Below, piece after piece: positions 20,827 through 29,571 of a stretch of DNA of 64,000 bases (the stretch's first letter is position 1; each line of letters opens with the position of its first letter). The notes beneath the pieces are model-generated. The model searched no databases. It was not told the DNA's origin and saw only the letters and a program-made list of their open reading frames with translations. Origin of the DNA: Mikania micrantha (taxonomy: Eukaryota; Streptophyta; Magnoliopsida; Asterales; Asteraceae); the NCBI GenBank assembly GCA_009363875.1, contig CM018683.1:60590981-60654980 (forward strand). The letters run 5' to 3'. The position numbers and the translations under genes are program-made.

Positions 20827-22170
20827 TTATTCAAAGTTGATCATCCCAATGGATGTTATTAAGTACCTGAATCTTCCTTCATCAAACGCCTTTGTGAAGA
20901 GATCTGCCAAATTGTTTTCTGAATCAACTTTGACCAAATGAATCAACTTCTTTTCTGCACAATCTCTGATGAAATGGTATCTGATGTCAATGTGCTTGGT
21001 CTTGGAATGCTTGACAGGATTATTGGTGATGGAGATTGCACTGGAATTGTCTATCTGAATAGGAGTATTGAACAGATCTACTCCATAATCCTTCATCTGA
21101 TTCTGGATCCAGATGACTTGTGCACAGCAGCTAGAAGCAGCTATATATTCAGCCTCTGCAGTAGAAGTAGAAACACATGACTGTTTCTTGCATTGCCAAG
21201 ACACAATCCTGGATCCAAGAAATTGACATCCTCCTGATGTGGATTTCTTGCTGATGTTGCAACCCCCATAATCACTGTCTGTATAAGCCATGAACTGGAA
21301 GTCTTCATTTCTAGGATACCATAATCCTAGACTTGGTGCTTCTTTGAGGTATCTAAAGATTCTTTTTACAGACAGCATATGAGAGACTTTGGGATTAGCC
21401 TGAAATCTTGCACACACACAAGTTGCAAACATGATATCTGGCCTGCTTGCTGTGAGATACATCAAAGAGCCTATCATTGCTCTGTACTGGTGCTGATCAA
21501 CATCCTCCCCCTCAAGATCAGGGCTAAGTGATGTTGTTTTGGACATAGGAGTTCCCAGAGCTTTGCAATCAGAAAGCTTGAATCTTTCAAGAATGTCCTT
21601 GACATATTTTGATTGACTAATGAAAATCCCTGTAGGAGTTTGTTTCACTTGTAATCCAAGAAAGAAGGTGAGTTCTCCCATTGAACTCATCTCAAATTTG
21701 GATTTCATTAGTGATTCAAACTCCTTGCAGAGAGATTCATTAGTAGAACCAAAGATAATGTCATCAACATAGATTTGAACTAGCATGATATGTTGATTAG
21801 ACTTCTTGAAAAAGAGAGTTTTATCAATTGTTCCTCTGTTGAATTTGTTTGCCAACAGAAAAGAAGATAAAGTTTCATACCATTTTCTGGGAGCTTGATG
21901 CAACCCATAAAGAGCCTTATCAAGCTTACAGACATGATCAGGAAACTTTGGATCTTCAAATCCTGGAGGTTGGCACACATATACTTCTTCATCAATTTTT
22001 CCATAAAGAAAGGCACTTTTAACATCCATCTGAAACACTTTGAAATCTTTTGCAGCTGCAAATGCCAAAAATATTCTAATAGCTTCAATTCTGGCAACAG
22101 GTGCAAAGACTTCATCATAGTCAATGCCTTCCTCTTGAGTGTATCCCTGAACAACCAATCTTGCTTTGTT
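20827..22170 (-). CDS. pol: SIRE-A reverse transcriptase and RNase H
   Basis: This is the continuation of the pol frame after an in-frame TAA at 22,171-22,173. It shows the RT core (FKVFQMDVKSAFL, later ALYGLHQAPRKWYE), the catalytic YVDDIIFGS, FFLGLQVKQTP, and RNase H with YTDSDYGG, STAEAEYIA and NNPVKHSKTKHIDIRYHFIR. The domain order and motifs are Ty1/Copia. RT copies element RNA into DNA and RNase H removes the template, inside the virus-like particle. It is complete apart from the nonsense codon at its N-terminal edge, and ends normally at 20,827 (GMINFE stop). Without the upstream part the frame has no ATG near its start. Confidence 0.9.
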   Translation of the reverse strand, partial: NKARLVVQGYTQEEGIDYDEVFAPVARIEAIRIFLAFAAAKDFKVFQMDVKSAFLYGKIDEEVYVCQPPGFEDPKFPDHVCKLDKALYGLHQAPRKWYETLSSFLLANKFNRGTIDKTLFFKKSNQHIMLVQIYVDDIIFGSTNESLCKEFESLMKSKFEMSSMGELTFFLGLQVKQTPTGIFISQSKYVKDILERFKLSDCKALGTPMSKTTSLSPDLEGEDVDQHQYRAMIGSLMYLTASRPDIMFATCVCARFQANPKVSHMLSVKRIFRYLKEAPSLGLWYPRNEDFQFMAYTDSDYGGCNISKKSTSGGCQFLGSRIVSWQCKKQSCVSTSTAEAEYIAASSCCAQVIWIQNQMKDYGVDLFNTPIQIDNSSAISITNNPVKHSKTKHIDIRYHFIRDCAEKKLIHLVKVDSENNLADLFTKAFDEGRFRYLITSIGMINFE

Positions 22171-24267
22171 TTAGATGACAACACCTTTGTCATCTTTCTT
22201 GTTTCTGAACACCCATTTGGTTCCAATGGCATACTTTCCTTTAGGCAAAGGGCAAGTTTTCCAAACTCCTTGTCTTTGAAACTGAAGAAGCTCTTCTTGC
22301 ATAGCTTCTACCCAACTGTTATCTTTTAAAGCCTCTGCAACCTTCTTAGGCTCTATTTGGGATAGAAAGCAAGAAAACAAGCAAACATTTGCTTCATGCA
22401 TAGAGCTTCTAGTTCTGACACCTTTTTCTACATTGCCAATGATGTTTTCAACTGGATGAGTGTTGTGAATTCGAGTCCTTGGAATCACATCCAGTTGAAA
22501 AGATTCATCCACGTTGAGTGACCCAAGGTTAGGAAGAACTACCTCAAGCTGGATTTCTGGCAGATCATGTGGATTCAAAGTTTGGACTGTTGTGGGTTGG
22601 TTTTCTCTGGGAGTAGTGGTTTCCAGAGAATTTTCCTCTGCTGAAGGACTTCCTACTTCTTCTTGATGTTGTGAATTAGAAGCAGCTTCAATTGAGGGAC
22701 CTGCCTGAGATGTGTTGATTGTCTCAGACTGTGACACATCATTTTGTGTTGAAGTGGATTCTGCCAAGTTTTGTCTTGAAGCTATTGGCAGTTCAACACG
22801 AAAGTCATCTTCTCTTGAGCCTTTGGAGGTGTCTGTGGTAGCTGACTGTGAAACTGGAACATACTCTTTCACCAGATTAAATGCAGATGTAAAACTATCA
22901 AGATCAAACAACCAATCAGGGCCGGTTCCAGGTTTATTGAGAGTATGTTCATTGAACTGAACATTTGCAGACTCTTCAATAACTCTGGATGCTTTGATGT
23001 ATACTCTATACGCTTTAGCATTTGAAGAGTACCCAACAAAGTAGCCCTCTGCTGATTTCTCAGCAAACTTGGCTAAGTAATCTTTAGTATTCAAGATGGT
23101 GCATTGACATCCAAATGGTTTGAGAAATCCAATGAATGGCTTTCTCTTATGCCAAATTTCATAAGGAGTCATGCCATGTGACTTAACTACCAATATTCTA
23201 TTTTGGACATAACAGGCAGTGTTGACTGCTTCTGCCCAAAAAGTTATTGGAAGTTTGGCATCAGACAACATGGTTCTTGCAGCCTCAATTAGTGTCCTAT
23301 TCCTTCTCTCAGCGACACCATTTTGTTGTGGAGTTCTAGGAGCACTAAATTGTCTTGTGATACCTTTAGATTCACAAAAAGAATTTAAAACACGATTCTT
23401 GAATTCTGTTCCTTGATCTGATCTGATTATTTTTACATGATGGTCACTTTCATTCTCCACCCTGAGTATAAATGACTTTAGGATTTCGGCAGTTTCATCC
23501 TTAGTATTTAAGAAAAACACCCAGGTATACCGAGAGAAATCATCAGTAACCACCAAGCAGTATGATTTTCTACCAAGACTTTTAACACTTGTGGGACCAA
23601 ACAAGTCCATATGTAGTAAATGTAGGACTGTGGTAATTGAATTTATCTCTTTGGCATAATGAGATGACTTGTGCTGCTTACCCTTTAAGCATGCAACACA
23701 TTTATCAACATATATGAATTCTTTTGTTGGTAAACCAGTTACTAAATTATTTTTGACCAGTTTATTCATATTTTTGAGGTTTACATGACAAAGTCTTCTA
23801 TGCCAAAGTGATGATTCATCAAGTGAAGCTTTTGAGACAAAGCAGCTTATATTATTAAGAGGTGCAGCTGTGCTCATATCTAGCATGTACATGTTATTTC
23901 TTCTTGGAGCTCTGAGTAGAATTTGATCATTTGGTATCACAAATCCTGGTTTCAGGACAATGCATTCATGCTCAGTAAACAACATGTTATGCTTTTGATC
24001 ACACACCTGTGATACACTTAGTAAATTGTAGTTAAGTTCTTTTACAAAATGTACATTCTCAAAGCTTACCTTACCATTTGTGATTGTGCCTCTACCTGTT
24101 ATGTAACCTCCTACTGGATCACTTCCAAAAGCAACAGACCCGCCAAAGAATGGTTCATATTTGTGCAAGAGGGTCTTGTTGCCTGTCATGTGCCTGGAGC
24201 AGCCACTGTCAACTATCCACAAGTTGCCTTTTGATTCCTGCTGTCCCTGCACATGACCAGAAGTGAG
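22171..24267 (-). CDS. pol: SIRE-A protease and integrase, ending at a premature stop in the RT N-terminus
   Basis: The frame opens after the TAA at 24,268-24,270 that ends gag. It begins with the protease active site (WIVDSGCSRHMTGNK) and continues to the HHCC zinc finger of integrase (HRRLCHVNLKNMN, CVACLKGKQHKSSH). The catalytic core follows: D in LLHMDLFGPTS, D in IIRSDQGTEF and E in NGVAERRNRTLIEAART. After a Ser/Thr-rich linker the RT N-terminus begins (KTCPLPKGKYAIGTKWVFRN). A TAA at 22,171-22,173 stands where the SIRE-B copy has a Lys codon, and the same frame continues beyond it, so this is a single nonsense change. Protease cuts the polyprotein; integrase inserts the cDNA. Confidence 0.9.
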   Translation of the reverse strand, partial: LTSGHVQGQQESKGNLWIVDSGCSRHMTGNKTLLHKYEPFFGGSVAFGSDPVGGYITGRGTITNGKVSFENVHFVKELNYNLLSVSQVCDQKHNMLFTEHECIVLKPGFVIPNDQILLRAPRRNNMYMLDMSTAAPLNNISCFVSKASLDESSLWHRRLCHVNLKNMNKLVKNNLVTGLPTKEFIYVDKCVACLKGKQHKSSHYAKEINSITTVLHLLHMDLFGPTSVKSLGRKSYCLVVTDDFSRYTWVFFLNTKDETAEILKSFILRVENESDHHVKIIRSDQGTEFKNRVLNSFCESKGITRQFSAPRTPQQNGVAERRNRTLIEAARTMLSDAKLPITFWAEAVNTACYVQNRILVVKSHGMTPYEIWHKRKPFIGFLKPFGCQCTILNTKDYLAKFAEKSAEGYFVGYSSNAKAYRVYIKASRVIEESANVQFNEHTLNKPGTGPDWLFDLDSFTSAFNLVKEYVPVSQSATTDTSKGSREDDFRVELPIASRQNLAESTSTQNDVSQSETINTSQAGPSIEAASNSQHQEEVGSPSAEENSLETTTPRENQPTTVQTLNPHDLPEIQLEVVLPNLGSLNVDESFQLDVIPRTRIHNTHPVENIIGNVEKGVRTRSSMHEANVCLFSCFLSQIEPKKVAEALKDNSWVEAMQEELLQFQRQGVWKTCPLPKGKYAIGTKWVFRNKKDDKGVVI

Positions 24268-25909
24268 TTAGTTTCTGATGGGAACCCAAGCCCATGTGGT
24301 CTTGGGTTTACCATTTGCATCATTGTAAGTAAATTTCTTTGACATCATCCTAGGTGGGACAGATGATGTGCTTGCTTCTGATGGGAGTGATGGCTTATCA
24401 GTTGATTCCTTCTTCTTCCATACTTGTTTTGCCTTTTGAGTTGTCGGAAGACTTGGTTTCTTTTGATGGTCATCGGAAGTTGTTTTTCTTTTTCCTTCCG
24501 ATGATCTTCTTCCGAAGAAAGATGATCTCTTTTGTTTGTTGAAAGCATTCTTTTGATGAGCTTCCGAAGTTCGTTTTCTATCAGAAGCTTCCTTTTTCTT
24601 TGCTTCCGATGCTTTCTTTTCAGAAGCACTTTTATTTTGTTTCTTCCTATTATTGGAGGTACTTGCTTCCGACACCCTCTTGACCGAATTTCTTCTCTGT
24701 TCTTCCGAAGAAGTAGATGACTGACTCCAACTATTCTTTCTTCCTCTTCCCTTGCTTGAGGAAATTCTGCTTCTTGGATTATAGAAGCAATCAGCAGCAA
24801 AATGATTCTTTTCACCGCACATCAGACATAGAGTTTGACTGTTGGGAGAGTGTTGCTGCTTATCCCTTTTAACGAAGTCTGAGCTTTGATCCTCAGAGAG
24901 TGATGATTCGGATGTTCCAGCATACTTGTTAGTCTTAGACTTTGCCTGTTTCCCTGGAGAATTGATCTTTCTCTCCATTGATCTACCTCGTTTTGACTTG
25001 TCAGATGGGCAAGTCACATACTCATCTGAGGAGATATTTTCTGTGGTTTTAGCTTTGATAAAAACTGTTGAATGTTTCTTAGTTTTCTTATTTTGTTTCT
25101 TAAATTTCAAAGCTTGTTTTCCTTTTACTGGTTTAATAGAAATATCATCCTCATCTGAGCATGTTAAGGTACTTGGATTAGAGAGATTATCCTTTTGAAC
25201 CACCTTGTGTATATCCAACTCCTCATTATACACAAGGTCAACTAGTGATTTACACCTCACATCTGTTATGGAAGTATAAGCAGATGGAGGTTCCACTTTG
25301 TTATATCCCAAACCAGCCCCATTTTTATTCACAAGTTCAGTTGTGCTGCTCATTCTAAAAAGTTTTTCATATTTTTCACCTTGGCTTAGAAATTTGTCTC
25401 TGTAAGACTCAGCCAATACAAGTTCAGTCTTGGCAGTGGTTAGTCTTTCTAAAAGATTTTTAATTTGACACTGTTTGTTAGTATCTTCATGTTTTAAACT
25501 TGAAATGGTCTTTTCCATTTCTTCAATCTTTTCTTTGTAATTTCTTTCAACCTCAAAGAAATTTGCCTTGACTACTTGTAGAGACTCAAGCTCATTACAG
25601 AGTTGAGAATTTATTTTCTTATATATAGTTAATGTTTCTAAGCATTCAGGTGAGCACATGCTATCAGTTACCTTGCTTGAGGAAGATGAGTCATTTGCCA
25701 TCAAAGCACTGTTGGAGATGGAGGCATCCTCAGCTTGAAAGCTCCAGTCTGCAAAATCTTGTTCAGCAATGTTTGCATTGTTTGATGAGCTTGATGGTCT
25801 TTGTTGTGGTTGCCCAGAAGTTGTCGGCTGAGTTCCTGTGGACTTGCATTCTCTGGCAAAGTGGCCTAACTGTTGACAGTTAAAGCATTTGAGTTTAGAT
25901 TTGTCAAGT
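24268..25909 (-). CDS. gag: SIRE-A gag, C-terminal part
   Basis: This frame follows the 11-bp duplication at 25,910-25,931. It starts with the CCHC zinc knuckle CFNCQQLGHFARECKS, has a coiled coil (about 25,640-25,350), a second knuckle CLMCGEKNHFAADC, then a Lys/Ser-rich region with repeated ASE and SEA motifs. It ends with TWAWVPIRN and a TAA. The same TAA in the same context is present in SIRE-C, so it appears to be the natural gag end and not a mutation. The protease frame continues in phase directly after it. Gag forms the particle and binds RNA. Confidence 0.85.
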
Positions 25910-26957
25910 CCAAACCCAGTCCAAACCCAGTCTTCATATTGTGCTTTTTGAACTGTCTGCCGGTTCTTTGGTAAAACTTCTTTGCCCTGTATGAAATCAT
26001 AGCCATTTGATAGTTTATATCCATCTCCTCAAGATCATCTGCAGGAATACCATCCAAGTCTTCTTGACACAGATGAAAGTAATTGGTCTCCTCAGCCATA
26101 AAAGCTCCTTGCCCAGAGGTTAGTAGTGGGGTTGGGTTAGAGACAAGGTTTGATGAATTTGGAGTTTCAGGAAATGTGACAGTGGGTGTGGAGGTAGAAT
26201 GGTAGAGGGGTTGATAGCTTTGGTATGGAGGATTATTGATGGGTGCATAAAGAGCAGCTGAACCAGATGGTAAGTGGGAGACTTTAGATTCTTGGGCATC
26301 TAATTCCATCTGATAGGCACTGAGAATACCAAACAACTCTCCTAAAGTTAGAGTTTTCAGGTTTTCTGTTCTTCTGATTGTTACCGAATAAATATTCCAT
26401 GCCTTTGGAAGAGACCTCAGAAATTTTCTGAGCACATCTTGATTATCAAGAGTTACACCTGCAGTAGTTAATTCATCCACAAGTTGGACATACCTTAGGT
26501 ACTGAGAAGACATATTCTCATTGTTTTGTTGACAAAAGTTTTCAAACTTCTGTTTCAGCATATCCTTCTTGTTTTCTTTGACATCTTCTGAACCTTCATA
26601 CATCTGCTTCAAGGAATTCCACAGTTCTTGAGCAGACTTGCATTTCTTGAATGCATGTATAATGGAGTTCGGTATTGACATCTGAATGAGCCAAAGAGCT
26701 TTAGAATCAACTTCCATCTTCTTGTAATCTTCGTCTGAGTACATAGATGGATCTTTTGGTACTGCAGCAACTCCAGCACCAGCAGCAGCAACTGTAGGAA
26801 TGTAGGGACCTTCAAGAACAGACTTCCAAAGTTTGAAGTCTTGGTTCCTGATGAACCCTTCCATTCTGACTTTCCAGGTATCGAAGTCTTCAGGTGTGAG
26901 CATTGGTGGCTTGTTGAGAGTGCCATTTTCTGTATCATGTTTGTTTAGAGCAGCCAT
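25910..26957 (-). CDS. gag: SIRE-A gag, N-terminal part (frameshifted at its end)
   Basis: It starts MAALNKHDTENGTLNKPPML and contains the typical Copia gag fold (TWKVRMEGFIRNQDFKLW, QELWNSLKQMYEGSEDVKEN, FLRSLPKAWNIYSVTIRRTE). Shortly before the first zinc knuckle an 11-bp unit CCAAACCCAGT is duplicated in tandem (25,910-25,931, plus strand), shifting the frame and giving a spurious tail ending at 25,866. SIRE-B and SIRE-C have one copy of the unit. The start is supported by position 89 bases downstream of the primer-binding site and by conservation in the other copies. Confidence 0.9.
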
Positions 26958-27060
26958 CTTAGACAGACACAGAAAATATGAGTGTTAATACTATGAGATT
27001 TTATAAGAAATAGAACTGGTAACTTGATGATGATTAGTCAGTCAAGTTCAAGAGCCAATG

Positions 27061-27072
27061 GCTCTGATACCA
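27061..27072 (-). promoter_or_regulatory. Primer-binding site of SIRE-A
   Basis: The minus strand reads TGGTATCAGAGC two bases after the LTR, complementary to the 3' end of initiator Met tRNA, the usual primer of plant Copia elements. Confidence 0.9.
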
Positions 27073-27074
27073 CT

Positions 27075-27868
27075 TGTAGGATCGGGTTGTTATGTCTAAA
27101 CAACACTTCACAAGTATTTCTTACTTAACTCTAACAGATGCGGAATGTTCTGTTAGAATGATCTCACAATCACACTCAAAATGACACAGTAATAATCTTT
27201 GAACAATAATAAGAACACAAGAATAATTCAAGCTCAAGGATATATTTCTCTCAAAGTGGAAGTATGCAAGCAAGCACGCTTCAAGCAACCATACATTGGG
27301 AGGTTATATAGCCGAGGCTACAACCGTATACACTTAGGAATACAAGTTGGGTATACTAGACAAGTACATAAAGTAAAGCTTATTCTAGTATGTTGAGTGT
27401 CTTAACAGGCTAAGACACTCTTTCATAATCATTACATTAATAGACATTGACTTTACAAAAGACTACTAAATACAAAAGATATTTAATGTTATTGATCTTC
27501 AAGGCTTCAGATTATCTTTTGCATTTAATGTAGCATGGGAGAGGTAAGGTGCTTTATCTGACTCATTACATGTTGTCTCTATCTTTATTCAGACCAACAT
27601 GTCTTGTGTCAGTACCTTTTGTACCATAAGAGTAACCTGCTACAGTCTTTGTCAGAGGATAAACCTCGGAAGTCTTTGTCTTCAGTGCATAAGAGGATTC
27701 CTCGGAAGCAGTTGTCTTGTATAACCTTCGGCAGGAACCAGTTATCCTTCGGAAGCAATGCTGCTTCCGAAGAATCACTTCTTCCTTCCGAATGTGTTTA
27801 TTCAAAGAGGCTCCTATACTTGGACAAATAAGAAGTTTGGTGAGCATCAGCCTTTATTAGTCTTTACA
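27075..27868 (-). repeat. SIRE-A 5' LTR (794 bp) with promoter
   Basis: This is the transcription-driving LTR. On the minus strand it contains CTATATAACC (complement of 27,302-27,311), a good TATA box that is also present as GCTATATAACC in SIRE-B. It contains the same TTCSGAA palindromes as the other LTR. Confidence 0.95.
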
Positions 27869-27873
27869 ACCTC

Positions 27874-28068
27874 GAATGGGTGGGGGCTATGGTGGAACCT
27901 CGAACGGTTAGGGTTTTTAACAAAAAAAGTTTTTTTTTTTAATTTTTATTAAGATGTGCAATCAAACAGTTTTAACCGGTTTAGCACTTGAAGGTTCAGA
28001 CCTTCTTAATTATTCAGATATCTTAACCATTAATCACTTATTGATTCAGACCCAACTAAACGACCCTT
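27874..28068. mobile_element. MITE, right half (split by SIRE-A)
   Basis: It continues the 15,666-15,952 half-element after the ACCTC target duplication. It carries GGTTCAGACC and TCAGACCCAACTAAACGACC, the partner of the left terminus. Confidence 0.55.
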
Positions 28069-28078
28069 AAGTTTATTT

Positions 28079-29100
28079 TTAGAATTGTAGATATTTTGCC
28101 ATTTTGGGACCAAGTATGAAACTTGCTTTTTCAACAAAACAATTTGTTGTAATGCCTAAATTCACTTAAATTTGTTGTGTTGCCTAAACCCACATTTTAA
28201 AAACCAAAATGAACAAAAATAAAGGGCAGAGTTTCAACATATGAACTTGCTAGATTGGTAACACATGACGATTTTGAGTGTGAAATTACAACAATCATAA
28301 AAAACAAAACAAACCTTAACCAAATTCAGTTCATAATTCCAAAATCTTCAAAAATACATCACGACTAGTAGTCCAAAGAACTGCTATGACACATTTTTTT
28401 TTACATATTTGCAACATTATTTGACAGATTTTTATAAATTTACGTAAAACATACGTAACATCTTGGCACGTCGATTTACATGGTTTTCATACTAAGAAGT
28501 GATTTTCAGATTATTTATACCCTAAACATACATATATACATACATATATATATATACACACACACACAGAGATATATATAAGTTAATACATTTGTAACTA
28601 AAAATGTTATACTTAAATCATTAGCAATGCTACAAACTTAAATAAAGAAAAAAAATAAAAACAAAATTATTAAAAAAAATTAATAGGTTTAAAATATAAT
28701 ATATAGGAGTTGGATACACTAAGAAGAGATTTTTGCAAAAAGAGTAAGAATCAATATGAATTTGATGTATGATATGCTAAAAATATAAAAACAAAAAATT
28801 TAGAATAAAAAAAAATAAAATCCAGTAAAAAAAGTAAACAAATCAAAAATCTAGTAAAAAAAATATGAAAATATAGGGAAAAAAAGTAAAAAAAATAAAA
28901 AATCTAGTAGAAAAATCCAGTAAAAAAAATTAAGGTTTATTTTTGGAATTATAATTGAAGATATTTTGCCATTTTGAGACAAAGTACAAAGACACTCGTT
29001 TTTTCAACGAAAGTTGAGAAGGGTAAGAAATCCTTTTTTAGAATTGAAGATATTTTGCCATTTTGGAAATAAGTACGAAACTTACTTGTTTTTTCAACGA
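28079..29100. repeat. Duplicated segment (right copy, 28,143-28,936) framed by three copies of a ~60-bp motif
   Basis: The string GATATTTTGCCATTTTG with similar flanks (AGAATTG before; AAGTA, then TTTTTCAACGA or a variant after) occurs at about 28,089, 28,957 and 29,046. Between the first and second copies lies the right copy of the segmental duplication. It holds the empty site of the hAT MITE and a short A-rich minisatellite. The third copy lies about 190 bp upstream of the TNL1 start, so the array forms its far promoter region. Confidence 0.75.
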
Positions 29101-29239
29101 TAGTTCCAAAGGATAAGAAATCTTTATTTTTTGTTTGACCAAAATAAGTGGCTCTACTTTCTCCATATAATTATACATATTCATCTCTTTGCAATCGGAT
29201 CTGTTCATTCGATCCTTGAAGCATACATTCACTGATCAA

Positions 29240-29571
29240 ATGGCATCTTCTTCATCTTCAATCTATACGAAAACTGATCGAATGTCAGATTTTTCATATT
29301 CATCCGATGAAAATAGTTTCGAGTACTATCACTCTTTGAGTTCGGGGGATGAAGACACCCGCGAGACCTTTGTTGATAGATCAATGGCATCTTCTTCATC
29401 TTCATTCTATACGACAATTGATCAAATGTCAGATTTTTCATATTCATCCGATGAAAATAGTTCCGAGTACTATCAGTCTTTGAGTTCCGGGGATGAAGAC
29501 ACCAGCGAGACCTTTGTTGATATATCAATGGCATCTTCTTCGACTTCATCCATTAAAAAGAGCTTCAAGTA
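29240..29571 (+). repeat. 144-bp tandem repeat encoding the TNL1 N-terminal extension
   Basis: Repeat starts are at 29,240, 29,384 and 29,528, exactly 144 bp apart, each beginning ATGGCATCTTCTTC. Each full unit encodes MSDFSYSSDEN, SLSSGDEDT and ETFVD. The last part matches the TIR opening (SFRGEDTRKTFVD) in protein and in DNA, so the unit appears to be an old duplication of the TIR exon start. Confidence 0.85.

Larger units (their letters stand above)
15953..27868 (-). mobile_element. SIRE-A: near-complete SIRE/Sirevirus-type Copia LTR retrotransposon
   Basis: The element is 11,916 bp and is flanked by the 5-bp duplication ACCTC (15,948-15,952 and 27,869-27,873). Its order on the minus strand is LTR, primer-binding site, gag, protease-integrase-RT-RNase H (the Copia order), a long third ORF, polypurine tract, LTR. 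The large gag with two zinc knuckles and the extra ORF after RNase H mark the SIRE lineage. The LTRs differ at two positions (16,020/27,142 and 16,697/27,819), so insertion is recent. Two coding lesions are visible: an 11-bp tandem duplication in gag and a TAA in the RT region. It replicates through an RNA intermediate made from the right-hand LTR. Confidence 0.95.
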
